Shown piece by piece: positions 30,523 to 43,741 of a stretch of DNA of 64,000 nt; the first letter of the stretch is position 1, and the number at the start of each line of letters is the position of its first letter. The DNA lies in contig NC_079518.1 in the NCBI RefSeq assembly GCF_000801105.2, positions 12,656,106-12,720,105 of the forward strand, in the 5' to 3' direction. A program made the position numbers and the translations under genes. The stretch comes from Raphanus sativus. Lineage: Eukaryota; Streptophyta; Magnoliopsida; Brassicales; Brassicaceae. Under the pieces are notes generated by a model. The model was not told the DNA's origin, made no database searches, and was given only the letters and a program-made list of their open reading frames with translations.

Positions 30523-33500
30523 TCACCCTCCAAGGAAGGGGTTTGATACAGACAGCGCGAGCACTGATTTAGCCACCGAATCAGCCTCGGAGTTAAAGTT
30601 GCGAGAGATGAAATGAAAGGAGATAACATCAAAATAAGACATAAAGTGATAGATATCAAACATGATACCGAACAGTTCAGGTTGACTCTCTCGCCTCTTC
30701 AAAAGCTTGATAAGGGTAGAGAATCGGATAGAACCGCTAGGGATCGGACGTTTGAGTACACGGCAAGAGATACCGCTCGATAAACAGCAATGGCTTCTGC
30801 CATTAATGCTGATGATACATGACTGCGTGATTCGGAGATGGTAGTCAAACTCCCACTGAAGATCCCACCAATACCACACGTTCCTGATGTAGAGTTCCAA
30901 GCAGCATCAACTTTGCATACTAGAACTCCCGGCTGGATCGTCGGAGGGGGACAAGGTGAGTGCGCGTTGTGGGATAGAGGGGTCTCAGCTAGCGTGTGTA
31001 CATTCTGTGCAATTACCCCATTCCTTAGCGTCTTTGATGCTCTTCAGCACAATCTCTTGAGCTGTGAAACTTATATTCTCAAACACAAGCTTATTCCTCG
31101 ATTTCCATATATTCCACATCACCCACGGCCACAATGGAGTAACCACACCAGTCGGAGGTAGAGGGATAAAAGAATCACCTAGCTTGAGCAGGTCTGCAAT
31201 GGACGAGAGTGAAGACGGGGGTCTTTCGCGAACTGGTAGTAAACTCCATACCCCTTCTGCTAGTGGGCACCTAAGGAAGACGTGAAGGTCATCTTCATGC
31301 GCGCCACATGATTTGCAGTTGAAGCTTGGGAAACCCCTCTTTTCCAAGTTTGCACTGACCGGAATGGCTTTTTTAATCACTCGCCAGAGGAAATCCTTCA
31401 GCTTCGGGCTCGTCCGCACATTCCAGATGTGTTTCAACCAGTTCAGTGGCTTGTTATCAGTGTTTAGTACTACCCCAGCTGTGATACCCACTCCATAACC
31501 AGTCTTTGTCGAATATATTCCTGATCTTTCCGGTAACCATATCAGCGCATCAGTGGCAGGAGTGGAGCTTGTCTTTATCTGCAAAATCATTTCCTCATAC
31601 TGAGGGAGTATGCTTCTGATCTTCTCAACAATCCACCTATTTGTAAGGGGACATAACAGGTCGCTAACCATCAGTGATTGAGTTTCAGAGGTAGGTGGAC
31701 CTATCGGTTGCATAGGTACTTTGAACGAGAGCCATGGCGAATCCCAGACACTGATTTGATCTCCATTGCCGACCACCCAGCTAAGGCCCTTGTGCAATAT
31801 CTCTCTTCCTGCTAGGACACTTCTCCATCCATGAGAGGCCGATTTGGGGATATAACATTCCATAAAAGAAGAATTCCTAGCATATTTTCCCAAAAGAACA
31901 CGGGCCAGTAGAGATTGTGGGTCGTTGATTAATCGCCATCCTATCTTAGCCAGAAGTGCATCATTGAAGGTCTCGATATCTCAGAAACCAAGACCCCCTG
32001 CGTATTTGGGTAGCGTCAAGGTGTCCCAAGCTACCCAACACATCTTTTTCTTCTCGGGGCTAGCATCCCACCAAAAGCGGGTGAGTAAGGACTGTATTTG
32101 TTTGCACAGGGATAGTGGCAACTTGAAGCAAGACATAGCGTGGCATGGCATAGCTGCAAGTACAGATTAGAGCATCACTTGCTTCCCGGCTCCAGATAAG
32201 AATTTTGCCGTCCAGCTATGCGACTTTTGCCAGATCCTATCCAGGATCGATGCAAATATATCACGTTTCCTACGCCCGAATTGCTCGGGAAGACCAAGAT
32301 AATTGCCTACACCTCCCTCGTTATAAATTTCCATAGTTTGTTTGACTCGGTCGCGAACGATCTCTGGTGTTTTCGCCGAGAAAGTTATCGCAGACTTCTG
32401 GGGGTTTATCCGTTGACCCGAGACCTCCTCATAAATGGCTAGGATACGCATAAGGGCTGAGACACAAGATGGCTTCGACTTGCAGCGTCGACGAAAAAGA
32501 GGTGATTGATGGATGGGCTGCCGTGCACTACTCTTATCCCCGGGAGAGAACCGTCCGCTTGGCCTCTAGCGCATAGGGCCGAGAGTACCTCAGTACAAAG
32601 TATGAAGATGTGTGGTGACAGCGGATCCCCTTGTCGAAGTCCCCTGGTCGGCTTCACTAGTCCCTGCGGTGATCCGTTTATCAGAAACGAGTAGGAGACA
32701 GACTCAATGCAAGTCATTATCCAGCCTATCCAAACTGGATCAAAACCGAGCAGCCTTAACACTTCTTTGACAAAGCTCCATTCAATCCTGTCATATGCCT
32801 TGCTCATGTCCGTCTTCACCGCCATAGAGCATCGCTTCTTCGCCTCAGAAGTACGCAAGTAGTGTAGAGTCTCGTGTGTGATGAGGACATTGTCCGAGAT
32901 AGCTCGACCCGACACAAAAGCTGTTTGAGTATCCGATATAAGAAGAGGCAGTAGTGGCTTGAGTCTTCGGGTGAGAAGCTTTGCAATAATCTTGTAGTGG
33001 GTGTTGCACAGAGCGATGGGTCGATAGTCTGCAACTGATCTCGGTCCAACGATCTTGGGGATGAGCCTGATATGGGTTTCATTCTGTTGCGGGTGGAGGT
33101 AGCTGGAGATGAAAAAATCCCGCACATCTCTTATTACATCCTCCCCGACGATGTGCCAATACGACTGGTAGAAAGTAGCCGAAAACCCATCAGGCCCCGG
33201 GGCTTTATTCCCATTTATAGACATCACTGCTTCTCTGATTTCCGAATCGCTCGGGATAGCTGTTAGAATCAAGTTCATTTCCAGTGTAACCTTGTGGTGG
33301 AGGAGGCCCTGAATCTGTGTGAAGGAATCATTACCATTGGTCTTAAAAATTTGAGTGAAATAATCAGAGATCACTCTAGTAATGTCCTGCTCTTCATACA
33401 CAGCTCCGCCTTGTGTATCTTCAAGTACCGGGATAGAATTAATCGTTCGCCGTGTTCTGGTAGCTGCGTGGAAAAAGCCCGTGTTTCGGTCTCCTTGCTT

Positions 33501-34520
33501 GAGCCGTTGGATTCTACTCCTTTGCTGCCAGAACTGTTCTTCCTCTAGATAAGCTTTGTGTAGCGCTGAGTTAAGTTCATCAATGAGAGTCTGGTTGGGA
33601 TTGTCGTTAGAGAGAGCCGACTCCAAAGCATCATGCTTTTGTTTTATGACCCTGTTACTCTGCTCTTGTTGCTCTTTCGCCCATTTGATAATTCCACGCC
33701 TGCATTCATTTAACTTCTGAATCACAGAAGCAAGTGGAGAATGGTGCCAAGCCTCATCGATAATCCTAGTCACCTCCTCCTTCTCCGTAAGTGATCTGTT
33801 AAAGCGGAACAGACCTTTTTTCTTGGGTCTGTCGGAGTTGAAGAAAGATAACAGAGGCCTATGATCCGATCCTTCGAATCTGAGATATCGACATCTCCCC
33901 ATAGTAAAAGCTTCTGCCCAGGCACAATTACTCATAGATCGGTCCAGTCTGGATCTGATGAAGTGAGTATGTTTGTTACCACGCCACGATAATTGTTCAC
34001 CAGTATGGTTGAGATCTCAAAGTCCGTTTTGTGCCACAAAGGATCTGAAAGTTGAGAAAGATCCTTCCGGCCGAGCCGGTCCGCCAATTTTCTCAGCATT
34101 GTTCAAGATGTCGTTGAAATCACCGGTAAGAAGCCACGGCTCGTCTCTCCCCATGCCTACAGTATTTAAATGTTGCCAGTATGCCGCTCTGTCTTCCGTT
34201 GCAGGGGTTCCATATACAAAGGACACGTAAGAGGTGAATCCTTTGTGAATGATCTTGGTGTCTATCAGATTAGCACTTGATTCCAGGAAGGTTATCTCCG
34301 TGTCGTCATTCCAAAAGAGGGAGAGTCCCCCGCTAAGGCCAACGGGTGGGATTGAGAAATAATGAGTAAAGTGGAGGCTTTGCAGTTTCAGTTTGATAAA
34401 CTCATCATTATTTTTTGTTTCCATGAGGAACATTACATTAGGAGCCATCTTTTTATGGATCTGCTTGATTCGCCGGATTGTAAGGATGTTCCCCAGTCCT
34501 TGACAATTCCAGCTCAGAAT
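30523..34520 (-). pseudogene. LINE A ORF2 (endonuclease, reverse transcriptase, RNase H), broken
   Basis: The N-terminal AP-endonuclease has SWNCQGLGN, then FLMETKNN, LLTGDFNDI and GSDHRPLL. The reverse transcriptase has KAPGPDGFSA, KTDMSKAYDRIEW and GLRQGDPLSP. The catalytic F-A-D-D box is destroyed (LFFVDAAS, about 32480), followed by a frameshift. A zinc-binding tail (CKSCGAHEDDLHVFLRC) and a degraded RNase H domain (ISRNFNSEADSVAKS) follow in a second frame. In-frame stops include about 34017, 32165 and 31980. It overlaps the end of ORF1. Confidence 0.88.
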
Positions 34521-34522
34521 AG

Positions 34523-36400
34523 CTAAGGAAGAGGGTTTTGCTGGGGCCGAAAATCCACCCCTCCTCTGGTACTGCCCGGTATAAACACCGTAGTTGGCGG
34601 ACCATTCTTTCTTCGTTGGTTACTAGTGCCAGCCTTATCACAAGGTAACTTTGGGTCTTTGTCAATCGCTAGTTTCCTCCTTGTTGAGTTAGTAGAGCGT
34701 CCTGAAGTCCTTGTTGAGGTAGTAGAGCGTCCTGAAGTCGTTTTCTTCTGCAGGATAGTTTGTAGTGGGCTCCTCATCACTCGTTTCCGAGGCGTGACCT
34801 TTCTCTTCCCTAGCGCTTTGCTTTGAGGAGCTAATGGGATTGAGTGAGACGACCTTCTACCGGAGCCTACATTGTTATCTTTCAGTCGAAGGGTGGCAGG
34901 AATCCTATCTGTTTTCTGGTTCTGAATCACCATATCTTCATGTTCAGATTGTGCATCTTCCACAACTAGAGTTTCATTTCTCTGAAGTCGTCCAGAATCA
35001 AAGCTAGGTTTCCTTACGCCAGGGTCAGAGAGTCTCTCATGGACTGGACGTTTCTCCCGAGACCCAGAATGTGTGTTCTCTCTATTTGCTGATGGAATTT
35101 CAATACGTGATTGCAGGTTTCGAGCTGGAGTGATCTCCATACGGGGGTTAGAGATCTGAGCATTAGCATTTTCCATAGGAGCTCCTAAACGATCACTCAT
35201 ATTGCGAGTAGGGATGACCTCCACACGGGAGTTAGAAACCTGAGCATTAGTAATTTCCAGTGGAGCTCCTAAGCGATCACTCATATTACGAGATGGAGTG
35301 AAATCTCTTTGGGAGCCTCGTTGGTGCTCTACTCTTGGTGAAACATGTGGGATATGCCCCGTACTGTCGACTCTTGTTGGCCGATTCATTGCGATATGTT
35401 GGGGAGCAGAGGAATCAGAGCTGAATCTACTTTTCTCCACTACTCTGTATTGCATAGAAGGTGCCCCCCTGCGATGGTAATCAGACTGAGAGCGAGCTGT
35501 TCGGGACAAGATTGAGCGGTCTCTTCTGTGCTCTTCCAGTCGAGAGTGGGGTCTCATATCAGGGGCTCTTTCTCTCTCAAAGTGAGAAGAATTTGGAGCG
35601 TGGGAACGTGGTGCAGCGTGCATCTCATCTGGTCTTCGATAGCCTCTTCTTTCATCGTGACGTCTTTTCTCCGCCTCAATACGCTGGAGTGCAATACTCT
35701 GAGTGATTCCCAATACCCTGTCCTTCGGAGGTAGAGCATTATGGGGACGATGGGGGCAGTCATTTTCCTCATGAAACAGAGAAAAGCAAGTGAAGCAGTG
35801 CTTCTCTATTTTGATGTACTCAAACTCCACCTCTGTTACATCTTATGTGGGACACTCGATCTCCATCCTCATAATCAACGGTTGGAGTCCATTGATCTCT
35901 ACCCAGATCTTTGCTTCTTTGATGTCCCTTACAATGCATTTTCTAAGCTCACTACCAATGGTTAAGATGGTGCCTTCTGACCAATATTGTAGAGGAATTC
36001 CATGAATTCTTACGTTAAAAGAGATGTTTGTTGGAAATAGGTCAGTAACCGTGGGTTCCCATCTTTGTAGTAAGATCATTCACCGTTTGTAGTGGTAAGG
36101 GCCCTTCTCGAGGACTTGGAGAAGCTCGCTTTCAGATCTGAAGGTGATTTGAAACTTGTCAAGTCCAAGCACTCTTCCTTCAAAGCGCCCTTCTAGGTTC
36201 CATATTTGAGCCATGAAATTTATAACTGCTCGGGACTTCTGGATCTGAGTGTTTGTCAATCTGCCGATAACAGTGAGTCTGTTGGCTGCGATGAGATCGT
36301 CACAGTCATTCGCCGGTACACGCACCGGAATTCGTTTGACAGGAAGCTCTGGCGGGGCCTGTCCTTTACCCTTTTCAGAGCGGCTGAACCGTCGAGACAT
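34523..36400 (-). pseudogene. LINE A ORF1 (DUF4283 and zinc-knuckle nucleic-acid-binding protein)
   Basis: One frame from ATG 36400 to the stop at 34523, broken only by TGA at 36080-36082 and TAA at 35843-35845. The DUF4283-like region includes NRLTVIGRLTNTQIQKSRAV and WNLEGRFEGRVLGLDKFQ. The zinc knuckle CFTCFSLFHEENDC fits C-x2-C-x4-H-x4-C. The rest is a long basic Arg/Ser-rich tail. Inside it a 31-residue unit starting RNMSDRLGAP is repeated in tandem (35110-35290). ORF1 proteins coat the LINE RNA. Confidence 0.85.
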
Positions 36401-36987
36401 TATTCAAAACGGTAGTAGTTTTGGAGGAGTTCTTCACAACAGTAGAAACAGAGGCACCTGAGAGGTTATAACAACCCAAAACAAACCAAGACTTTATATG
36501 AACTTGAGACTAGTTAAAGCAAACTAGCACTAACTGCTTGAGATAAATGCTCTTGAGAGTTGGTGAGAGGCGAAAGGTATAAAGGTTATAGCAACCAAGT
36601 TTGAGAGGTCTTTCAACTATACATCTCCAAAAACCAGAGTTGAACTCGTTGAGCAGAGAGCCATGAAGATAGAGGGAAGAGAATCGAAGAAGCGGCACAG
36701 GAGACCCTGGCTGACCCGCCGACGCCGTCGGGGGCTGAACCCGGCGAGGTTCTGATCAGAAACAGCCGGTTAGGAAAAAGGCTCCGTCTATGGACCGCTG
36801 GGTATTACGAAAGTGGGTAGGCTTTTTGAATCTTAGAAAGGAAGTCAGAGAATATTCGGCTGCAAACTAAAAGAAACGTGGGGTAATAGCCAGCTGCAGC
36901 TAAAAATTCAGCGGATAAACTTTTGTCTCTAGAACTGTGCCTACTTTTTGATAATCTTTGTATTTCTTTTGGTATTTTCCATCTGCT

Positions 36988-37550
36988 ATGTTAGTTTTAT
37001 TCTTCGCTTATCTCCACGAAAATGGAATTTCGAATAACTCAGAAAAAGTGAGCCCTTAATTAGAGAAAAACATATTAAAAACACTGTCTTCACTCTCCCA
37101 TCATTTGTATAAATTGTAACTTTTTGTTGCTATGATCTAATTAGTTTGATTAAGGTACATGATTTTTCACTCTTTAATTTGGAAAACGAATTCTTGTCAA
37201 CTCTTTAAAACTTTGTAGATGAATTGCTTTCCCTTTAAGAATATTGATTTTTTCCATAAGAATTCATCTTTAACCTTAAGTTGCATTTCATGTTTATCAC
37301 CTTAACATTGAATTTAAACTAAGAGCATAATAAAACACCAAATCCCGGTTTTAGTTTTATTCAACACCAACATCAAAGTTGTTATTAAAAGTAGATCAAA
37401 ACCTTATCATATATACAGACACACACACACACACACGTTTATATATATATTATTTTTTATTTATTTATATTTATATATGGTATGATGTGAAATATATATA
37501 GAAAAGGTCCATAACTGCATATGGATTTTCAAATGTTTTTATATCCCATA
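36988..37550. other. Intergenic and 3' flank of the PP2 gene
   Basis: AT-rich, with a short (AC)n run at about 37419-37437. No gene. Confidence 0.5.
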
Positions 37551-38734
37551 TTAAATATTGTACTTGGGACGAATTGCAACACCTTTGAGGAAGAGTCCTT
37601 TCTTCCAAACACCAGCCGCATGCTCATACATTGAGAAAGTGATCTCTCCGACGGAATCTCTTTCATGCTTGAACTCTCCGATTTTAATATCGACCCATTG
37701 ATACCTCGGTTGTTCCCTTAAACTCACTTTTTTCTCCTGTGGTTTGTCCTTACCGTTAGGCAACACTAGCTTCACGTTCACTGGCGTGTCCCATCCGTAG
37801 GCAGGATCCTCTAGCTTCATCTGAAACACCAGCTCGTACGTAATCCCAGGAGTAAGATTACTTGTGTCGAATTTTCCCGTGATGTCAAGCCAACACACGT
37901 TTTTCAATTCCGCAGCTTCTACACCTTTCTCGCTTTTAAGATTCACAAAAGAAAACAAATCACAGGCGGTTTATATATGTTAGAAATAATACACAGTAAC
38001 ATAAATACCCGTTGAAGGGTGCATTAACATAGCTAGATTAACAGGTACGATAAATTCTCCGAGTTTAATCGATAAATTTAAATCCAAAAAAGATTTTCAA
38101 TAGTTCTAATAGAAATACGTGCAGATCATGTGGTTAAAGTATTAATAGTGCTGGGTTTCTAAACTACACGTATCTTACTTTGGTGAGTCGTTGGGAAGCC
38201 ATGTCCAATAGTTGGGGTCATCAGACCAAGTGATAGAGAGTTTCCTTGGAAAGATCATGAAGCAATTGCTGTTTTTGTCGTCCACCCAATATTTGATCTG
38301 TTCAATATTTTATAAGAATATCATCACAAGATTCACAATGTGTGGATTTAATGAGCTTTAACAAAATTAAAAAACGAATTAATTAATTGATTTATCCCAT
38401 TTTCATGTCCTTCAAAAAAATAACATTTGGATACTGTTAATCTCGTCACTCAGTTCGTATCTTGTATGCTATTTTATCTTTATTTTTTTTAAAAAAATAT
38501 ATGGATGTAACGTTCAAGAAAATTGTAGAGAAAAAAAAAGAAACAAGCACTAACCAGTTTTTTCAAGAGAACACCAGAACGTAGCTGTTCGGTGGAAGGG
38601 GGGAGTGGAAGATCAGCGTCTCTGAGAATGGTCTCATAGTTATGTGGTTTCTTCGTCTCATAGTTAAGTGGTTTCATCGCCTTATCTTCCACCGGAGATT
38701 GAATCGGTACCCACCTTGCCTGAATGTTAGACAT
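37551..38734 (-). CDS. PP2-A1: Phloem protein 2 lectin (PP2-A1-like), 3 exons, 226 aa
   Basis: Exons 38555-38734, 38179-38297 and 37551-37932 join in frame by GT-AG introns to 226 aa. The N-terminal part (NIQARWVPIQSPVEDKAM to GVLLKKL) is the short extension of PP2-A1-type proteins. The PP2 lectin domain follows: NCFMIFPRKLSITWSDDP, then YWTWLPNDSPN, NVCWLDITGKFDTSNLTPG, YELVFQMKLEDPAYGWDTP and the C-terminal MYEHAAGVWKKGLFLKGVA. PP2 proteins are small lectins that bind GlcNAc oligomers and accumulate in phloem companion cells and sieve elements, where they seal or defend the phloem. Arabidopsis has PP2-A1 and A2 side by side (from memory); only one copy is present here. A1 rather than A2 is inferred from the N-terminal extension. 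Confidence 0.88.
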
Positions 38735-39595
38735 CTTCTTTGTAAACTGTCTTTGAGCAAATTATCTTTGCTGAAAAAGCTTTGACAAATTGTTTTTCTA
38801 GATGTAGTATCTCAGTTTACAAATTGACAAATAAATTGTTCTAAATATATAGCCCTAGGGAAAGGGATTTAAGAACTTATTCTGTTTTGTCATTGCTTTA
38901 TTTCCGTTCTCTTTCTCTCTTTTTATGATTCTTATTTTAGCAACCGGGCATATCGAGCCGGAAATCAATTAAACTGTTCTCTTTTTTTTTTCTTGGTAAC
39001 ACCAATTAAACTGTTCTTATACCGCGCAGAAAGTTGGATTTTTTGTTTGTTCACCAAGAAACGAAGGTGTTTGTGTTCGAACTTTGAGATATTTTTATTC
39101 CTTTTCGATTGCGAGGTGGTATGCTATGCCAATTGAACTAGCAATACCGATTATCAAATGATTAAAATATTTTAATTTTAAAATACTTACGGTTGTCTAT
39201 AGTCAATATTAATAGTCATTGACCTAAAAAGGGACGAATATACTTTCTGAAAATTAATAATCATTTAAAATTTTAGCCTTTTATTAATTTCAAAAATATA
39301 ACTGATGGAGTTTTCTCTAGATCAAATGAATATATTCTAACATGTCAATATAAAGAATATTATCTAGAATGTTATACTTGCATCTTTGTTAGGAATATAT
39401 ACTACTTTGTTCAACACTAGTGCTTAAATTAAGTGGTATTTTGGAGCACTAGTGCTGTATATTAAAATTTATTTATGAACTCTAGAGCTGTTCTAGGCTT
39501 ATAGCTGTTCAAACAAGTTTGCAGTCTTTCTTTTGATTTGGTTAATATTAGAATTTTTTTTATAAAGTTTATGGGATAGTGTTTTTTTGGGACAA
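38735..39595. other. Intergenic, promoter side of PP2
   Basis: No gene. The PP2 promoter is expected in its left part. The rest is AT-rich with no recognised element until the target duplication of LINE B at 39596. Confidence 0.5.
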
Positions 39596-39647
39596 ATTTA
39601 TGGGATAGGGATTTTTTTTTTTTTGACAACTAAAGCTCCATGTTTTA

Positions 39648-42600
39648 TTAATGAGTTCCTATATGGTTGGTATGAACCATCCAACTTGGGACATTAGAGT
39701 TTACATGGGAAAATAAGGTTCCACGAACTCGAGCTTCTTTTGCAAGACTATCGGCTCGGACATTGTTGGAACGAGGAATAAAACAAATAGAACAAAGAGT
39801 AAACAGAGAATGAAGGTGATGAAATTCTTCAAATTCGACCAATAAAGATGGCCAGTCGTCTTCTTTTTCGTCGTCGATGATCTTGACTAGTTGCAGACAG
39901 TCTGTCTCAAAAGTCATATCTAGATGGTTCATTTGGAGTGAGGATTTCATAGCCCACAGCAGAGTATGAAACTCAGCGTGTAGGGGGGTTAAGCTTCGGT
40001 TACTAGAGAATGAACCAAAGATTGTTACCCCATCCTCTCTTGTCATGACCATTCCTCCGCCTATGAACGCGTCATCTTGATGCCAAGAGGCGTCAATAGA
40101 GCATCTAGGGCCGAGGGGTGTAGCTTGGGATGGTGATCGGGTTATCTCCACTTCTTGACTATTATCTAAGACTTGTGCGAGCCTCCAGTTTTCTGCTTCC
40201 GATATAGCGATCTGGAGTATATCAAGAGGAGGTGTCTCTATGCCGTTAAAGAGCTTATCATTACGGGCTTTCCAAATAAACCATAGTATCCACGGCGCAT
40301 TTTCCAGGATTGTGGATGGAATACCAAGTCCTTTTGCTTGCCAGAGAATATGGTTTAGATTGCTGAATATTGAAGTGCTCGGGAAAAGACCCGGAGAGTG
40401 GGGGATGTGGGCTAGAGCCCATACCTGAACAGAGGGCGGGCACTCGAAGAGAAGGTGGTTTATAGATTCATTATCAGCCCCACAGCGTGGGCAGTTTCTC
40501 TCCGAGCTACAGTGCCGGTCCGTGAGACGGCTACACACCGGAACGCAATCTGAGAATGCTTGCCAAATGAAATGTTTGATCTTTCTCGAGGTCTTTAAAG
40601 ACCAAGTTTTGGCTTGCAGACTTGTGGTACTAGGCTCGGTGACAGCAGGAGTGGCTAGAGAAGTTTCTCTTTCCATCGCGAGTGCATATCCGGTCTTCAC
40701 GGAGTAGGCTCCGGACTTGGAAGGGGCCCAACAGAAGCTATCCGGGTGGTTTGGACCTGGCAGTCGAAGGCTCTGAATAAGAACAATGTCGTCGTTGGAG
40801 AGCAGACTTTGGAGCTTGGGGAGGTCCCATTTTGTTGACGATGCATCCATGAGATCACAAACCCGAAGGGTTGGATCAAAAGATGTGCCGCGCGGGATGG
40901 CTGGACGTGGTATGGTATCTGGTAGCCAGTTGTCGGACCAGACCATAGTATTGCTACCGGAGCCAATCGATCGTCGCAGTCCCGCTTTTAAAAGGGGTTG
41001 TGCCGCCATCAAGCTACGCCATACATACGATGGGGAGCTCGCCTTCGTAACATCGACTGGGGATGAAAGGCAGAAGTATCTCCCTTTCAATACTCTGGCG
41101 AGGAGGGACGATGGATACTAGATCAGTCTCCATAGTTGCTTCGTAAGTAAGGCGAGATTAAAATTTCTAAGATCTCTGAATCCTAGTCCTCCCTTGTCTT
41201 GGGGAATGCAAATGTTCTTCCAGGCGATCCAGTGTAGACCTTTGTTGTTTTGCTTTGTGCTCCACCAGAATTTAGAGATCGCACTAGTCAGTTTTCTTAT
41301 GATATCCAGAGGGAGTAAAAAGCATGACATGACATAGGTGGGAAGAGCTTGGGCGACGGATTTGATCAATACTTCTTTCCCTCCTTTGGAGAGGAGTTTC
41401 TCGGACCAGGAGTTGATACGATTAAGGAGCCGTTCCTGTATGAAGGCGAAAGCCTGTTTTTTCTGCCGCAGATTTTCTCCGGTAAACCGAGATAGACACC
41501 CATAACGCCTTCTTTAGTTATGCCTAGGGTACGTTTGAGTTCGGATTTGATATATGGGGGAACTTTGCTGCCGAAAAGGATGGACGATTTATTAATGTTC
41601 AATTGCTGCCCGGAGGAAACACCGTAGGTGTTGATAATACGCATAAGTTCTGAACATTGTTGGGCATCGGCTTTGCAAAAGAAGAGGCTATCGTCTGCGA
41701 AGAGGAGATGGGAGACTGGTGGGCTGTTTCGAGCTATCTTGAGACCAGTGATACGTCCCTCTCTTTCCACGCCCTGGAGGTGGGAGATAAGAGCTTCTGT
41801 GAGGAGAATGAAAAGAAAGGGTGATAAGGGATCGCCTTGCCGGATGCCCCTCGATGGTGTGACTTTCCCTTTTGGTTCACCGTTTATCAGGACCTGGTAC
41901 GAGACCGATGAAATACATTGTTTAATCCATGACACCCATTGTGACGAGAAGCCGAGTTTCAGGAGGAGTGCTTCTAGAAAGGACCATTCAACTCTATCAA
42001 AAGCTTTGCTCATATCTGTTTTAATTGCAACGAACTTCGATCTACAGCTTGGATTTGTTCGCAGGGCGTGGAAAACTTCATGTGCAACAAGGATATTGTC
42101 TGTAATAAGACGTCTGGCCACAAAGGCCGATTGGGTTTCGGAGATGATCTTCGGAAGACATTTTCTCAAGCGCTTACTCATGAGCTTGGAGATAACCTTA
42201 TAAGAAACGTTGCACAGACTTATGGGCATGAATTCAGTCATTTCCGTCGGTCTCTCTGTCTTGGGGATGAGACAAATGTTGGTCTGGTTTAACCGGTGGT
42301 CCAAGGTACCGTACTGGAAGAACTCTTTAACCGTCTGCCGTACTACATCGGCTGTGATGCCCCAGTATTTCTGGAAGAAGAGGCTTGTCATTCCGTCTGG
42401 ACCAGGAGCTTTTTCTGGGTTTATGTCAAACATTGCCCGTTGAATCTCATCATCTGATGGAGTTTTCGTTAGGGCTGTATTCATGGCTGGAGTTACTTTC
42501 TCAGTAATATACTGGAGGGATTCTTCGAAGTCTGAGGGATTCGACGATGTGAACAAAGTCTGGAAGTACCCCGTAGCCACTTGTTCTAGCTCATCTTCTG

Positions 42601-43741
42601 TGTCTGCCCAGGTGCCATTAGAGCGACGGAGTCTTAGGATACGGTTTCTCGCTCTTCGTTGCTTTGTGGTAGCATGAAAGAACTTTGTATTGCGGTCCCC
42701 TTCCCGTAACCAAGTGGCTCGGCTTTTTTGTTTCCAATAAAGTTCCTCATCTCGAAAAGCTGCACATAGGTTCCATTTGAGATTCAAGATCGCTTCGTTA
42801 GAAAAGTTATCATCTAGCTGGGCTTTTTCAAGTTGATCTTTTATTTCTTCGATCTTCTTTGCTGTATTGGAAGGATTTGAGCGCTTCCATCGAGAAATAA
42901 ATTTCCGACAGAGCTCTATCCGGTCGTGGAGGTCGTCATGATCGAAGGCACTTGGGTCGTTCCAGCCTTGGAGGATGGCCTCTCGGAAGCCTTCCTTGCC
43001 GATGCATCTTTTATCGAATTTAAAGCCTCGTCTGCCTGGTTTCTTCACCGAGAGGAAACGTGTGAGGATTGGGCGGTGATCCGACCCCCATAATCTCAGA
43101 TACTCCACATTGGTGTGAGAAAAACAATGGTGCCAATCCTCATTACCGACTGCTCGGTCAAGCCTACATTGAACTTTACCATTGCTTCTATTACCAACCC
43201 ATGAGAACGAGTTACCCCGGTAGGGGAAATCGATCATTCCACAGTTGGCTAGCATGCTCTTGAAAGGCAGAAAGGTCGAATCGTCTCGCTTGCGGCCACC
43301 TTTCTTTTCGAGATTGCTGGTAATTTCATTGAAATCGCCCAACATGAGCCATGCCCCTGACCTATTAAGGCTCATTCTGGTCAGGCGTTCCCATACGTTT
43401 TCACGGCATTTTATAACCAGATCTCCATAGACAAAAGTGATGTAGGTTTTATGTCCTTGTATGGTAGTCTCAATATCGATCATTCGATTATCGGAATAAA
43501 GAATCGTAACATCAAAAGAATCCAAATAAAAAAGAGCTAGTCCACCGCTTCGACCCTCTGGTTCCACGGTGAACAATTTATTATAACCAAATTCAAACTG
43601 AAAATCCTGAAGAAAAGAATAACTATTTTTTGTTTCTGAAAGAAAAAGAAAAGAAGGAGTAAAACAACGATGCATATCCCGGAGGTGTTTCTTGGTCAGG
43701 TAAGCTCCGGCACCCTGACAATTCCAAGCTATGGCACTCAT
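39648..43741 (-). pseudogene. LINE B ORF2 (endonuclease, reverse transcriptase, RNase H), two lesions
   Basis: Starts MSAIAWNCQGAG with an AP-endonuclease (FLSETKNS, LMLGDFNEI, WGSDHRPIL). The reverse transcriptase is complete: KAPGPDGMTS, IKTDMSKAFDRVEW, GIRQGDPLSPFLF, and the catalytic LLFADDSLFF is intact. A 1-base loss in the A6 run at 41457-41462 shifts the frame. The next frame carries the tail, with TAG at 41118-41120 (from CAG) interrupting it. Then come the zinc-binding motif (CPRCGADNESINHLLFEC) and an RNase H domain with CSIDASW, HAEFHTLLWA, FETDCLQL and NNVRADSLAK. Only these two changes separate it from a full-length ORF2. Confidence 0.92.

Larger units (their letters stand above)
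30480..36967 (-). mobile_element. LINE A (L1-type non-LTR retrotransposon), about 6.5 kb, inactive
   Basis: The poly(A) tail (T run at 30479-30488) marks the 3' end. The flanks carry a 20 bp target duplication with one difference: TTTGGTATTTTCCATTTGCT at 30460-30479 and the same with CATCTGCT at 36968-36987. Both ORFs and a roughly 570 bp 5' leader are present, so it is close to full length. Multiple stops and the loss of the reverse transcriptase active site show it is dead. It is inserted 25 bp beyond the Helitron terminus. Confidence 0.9.
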
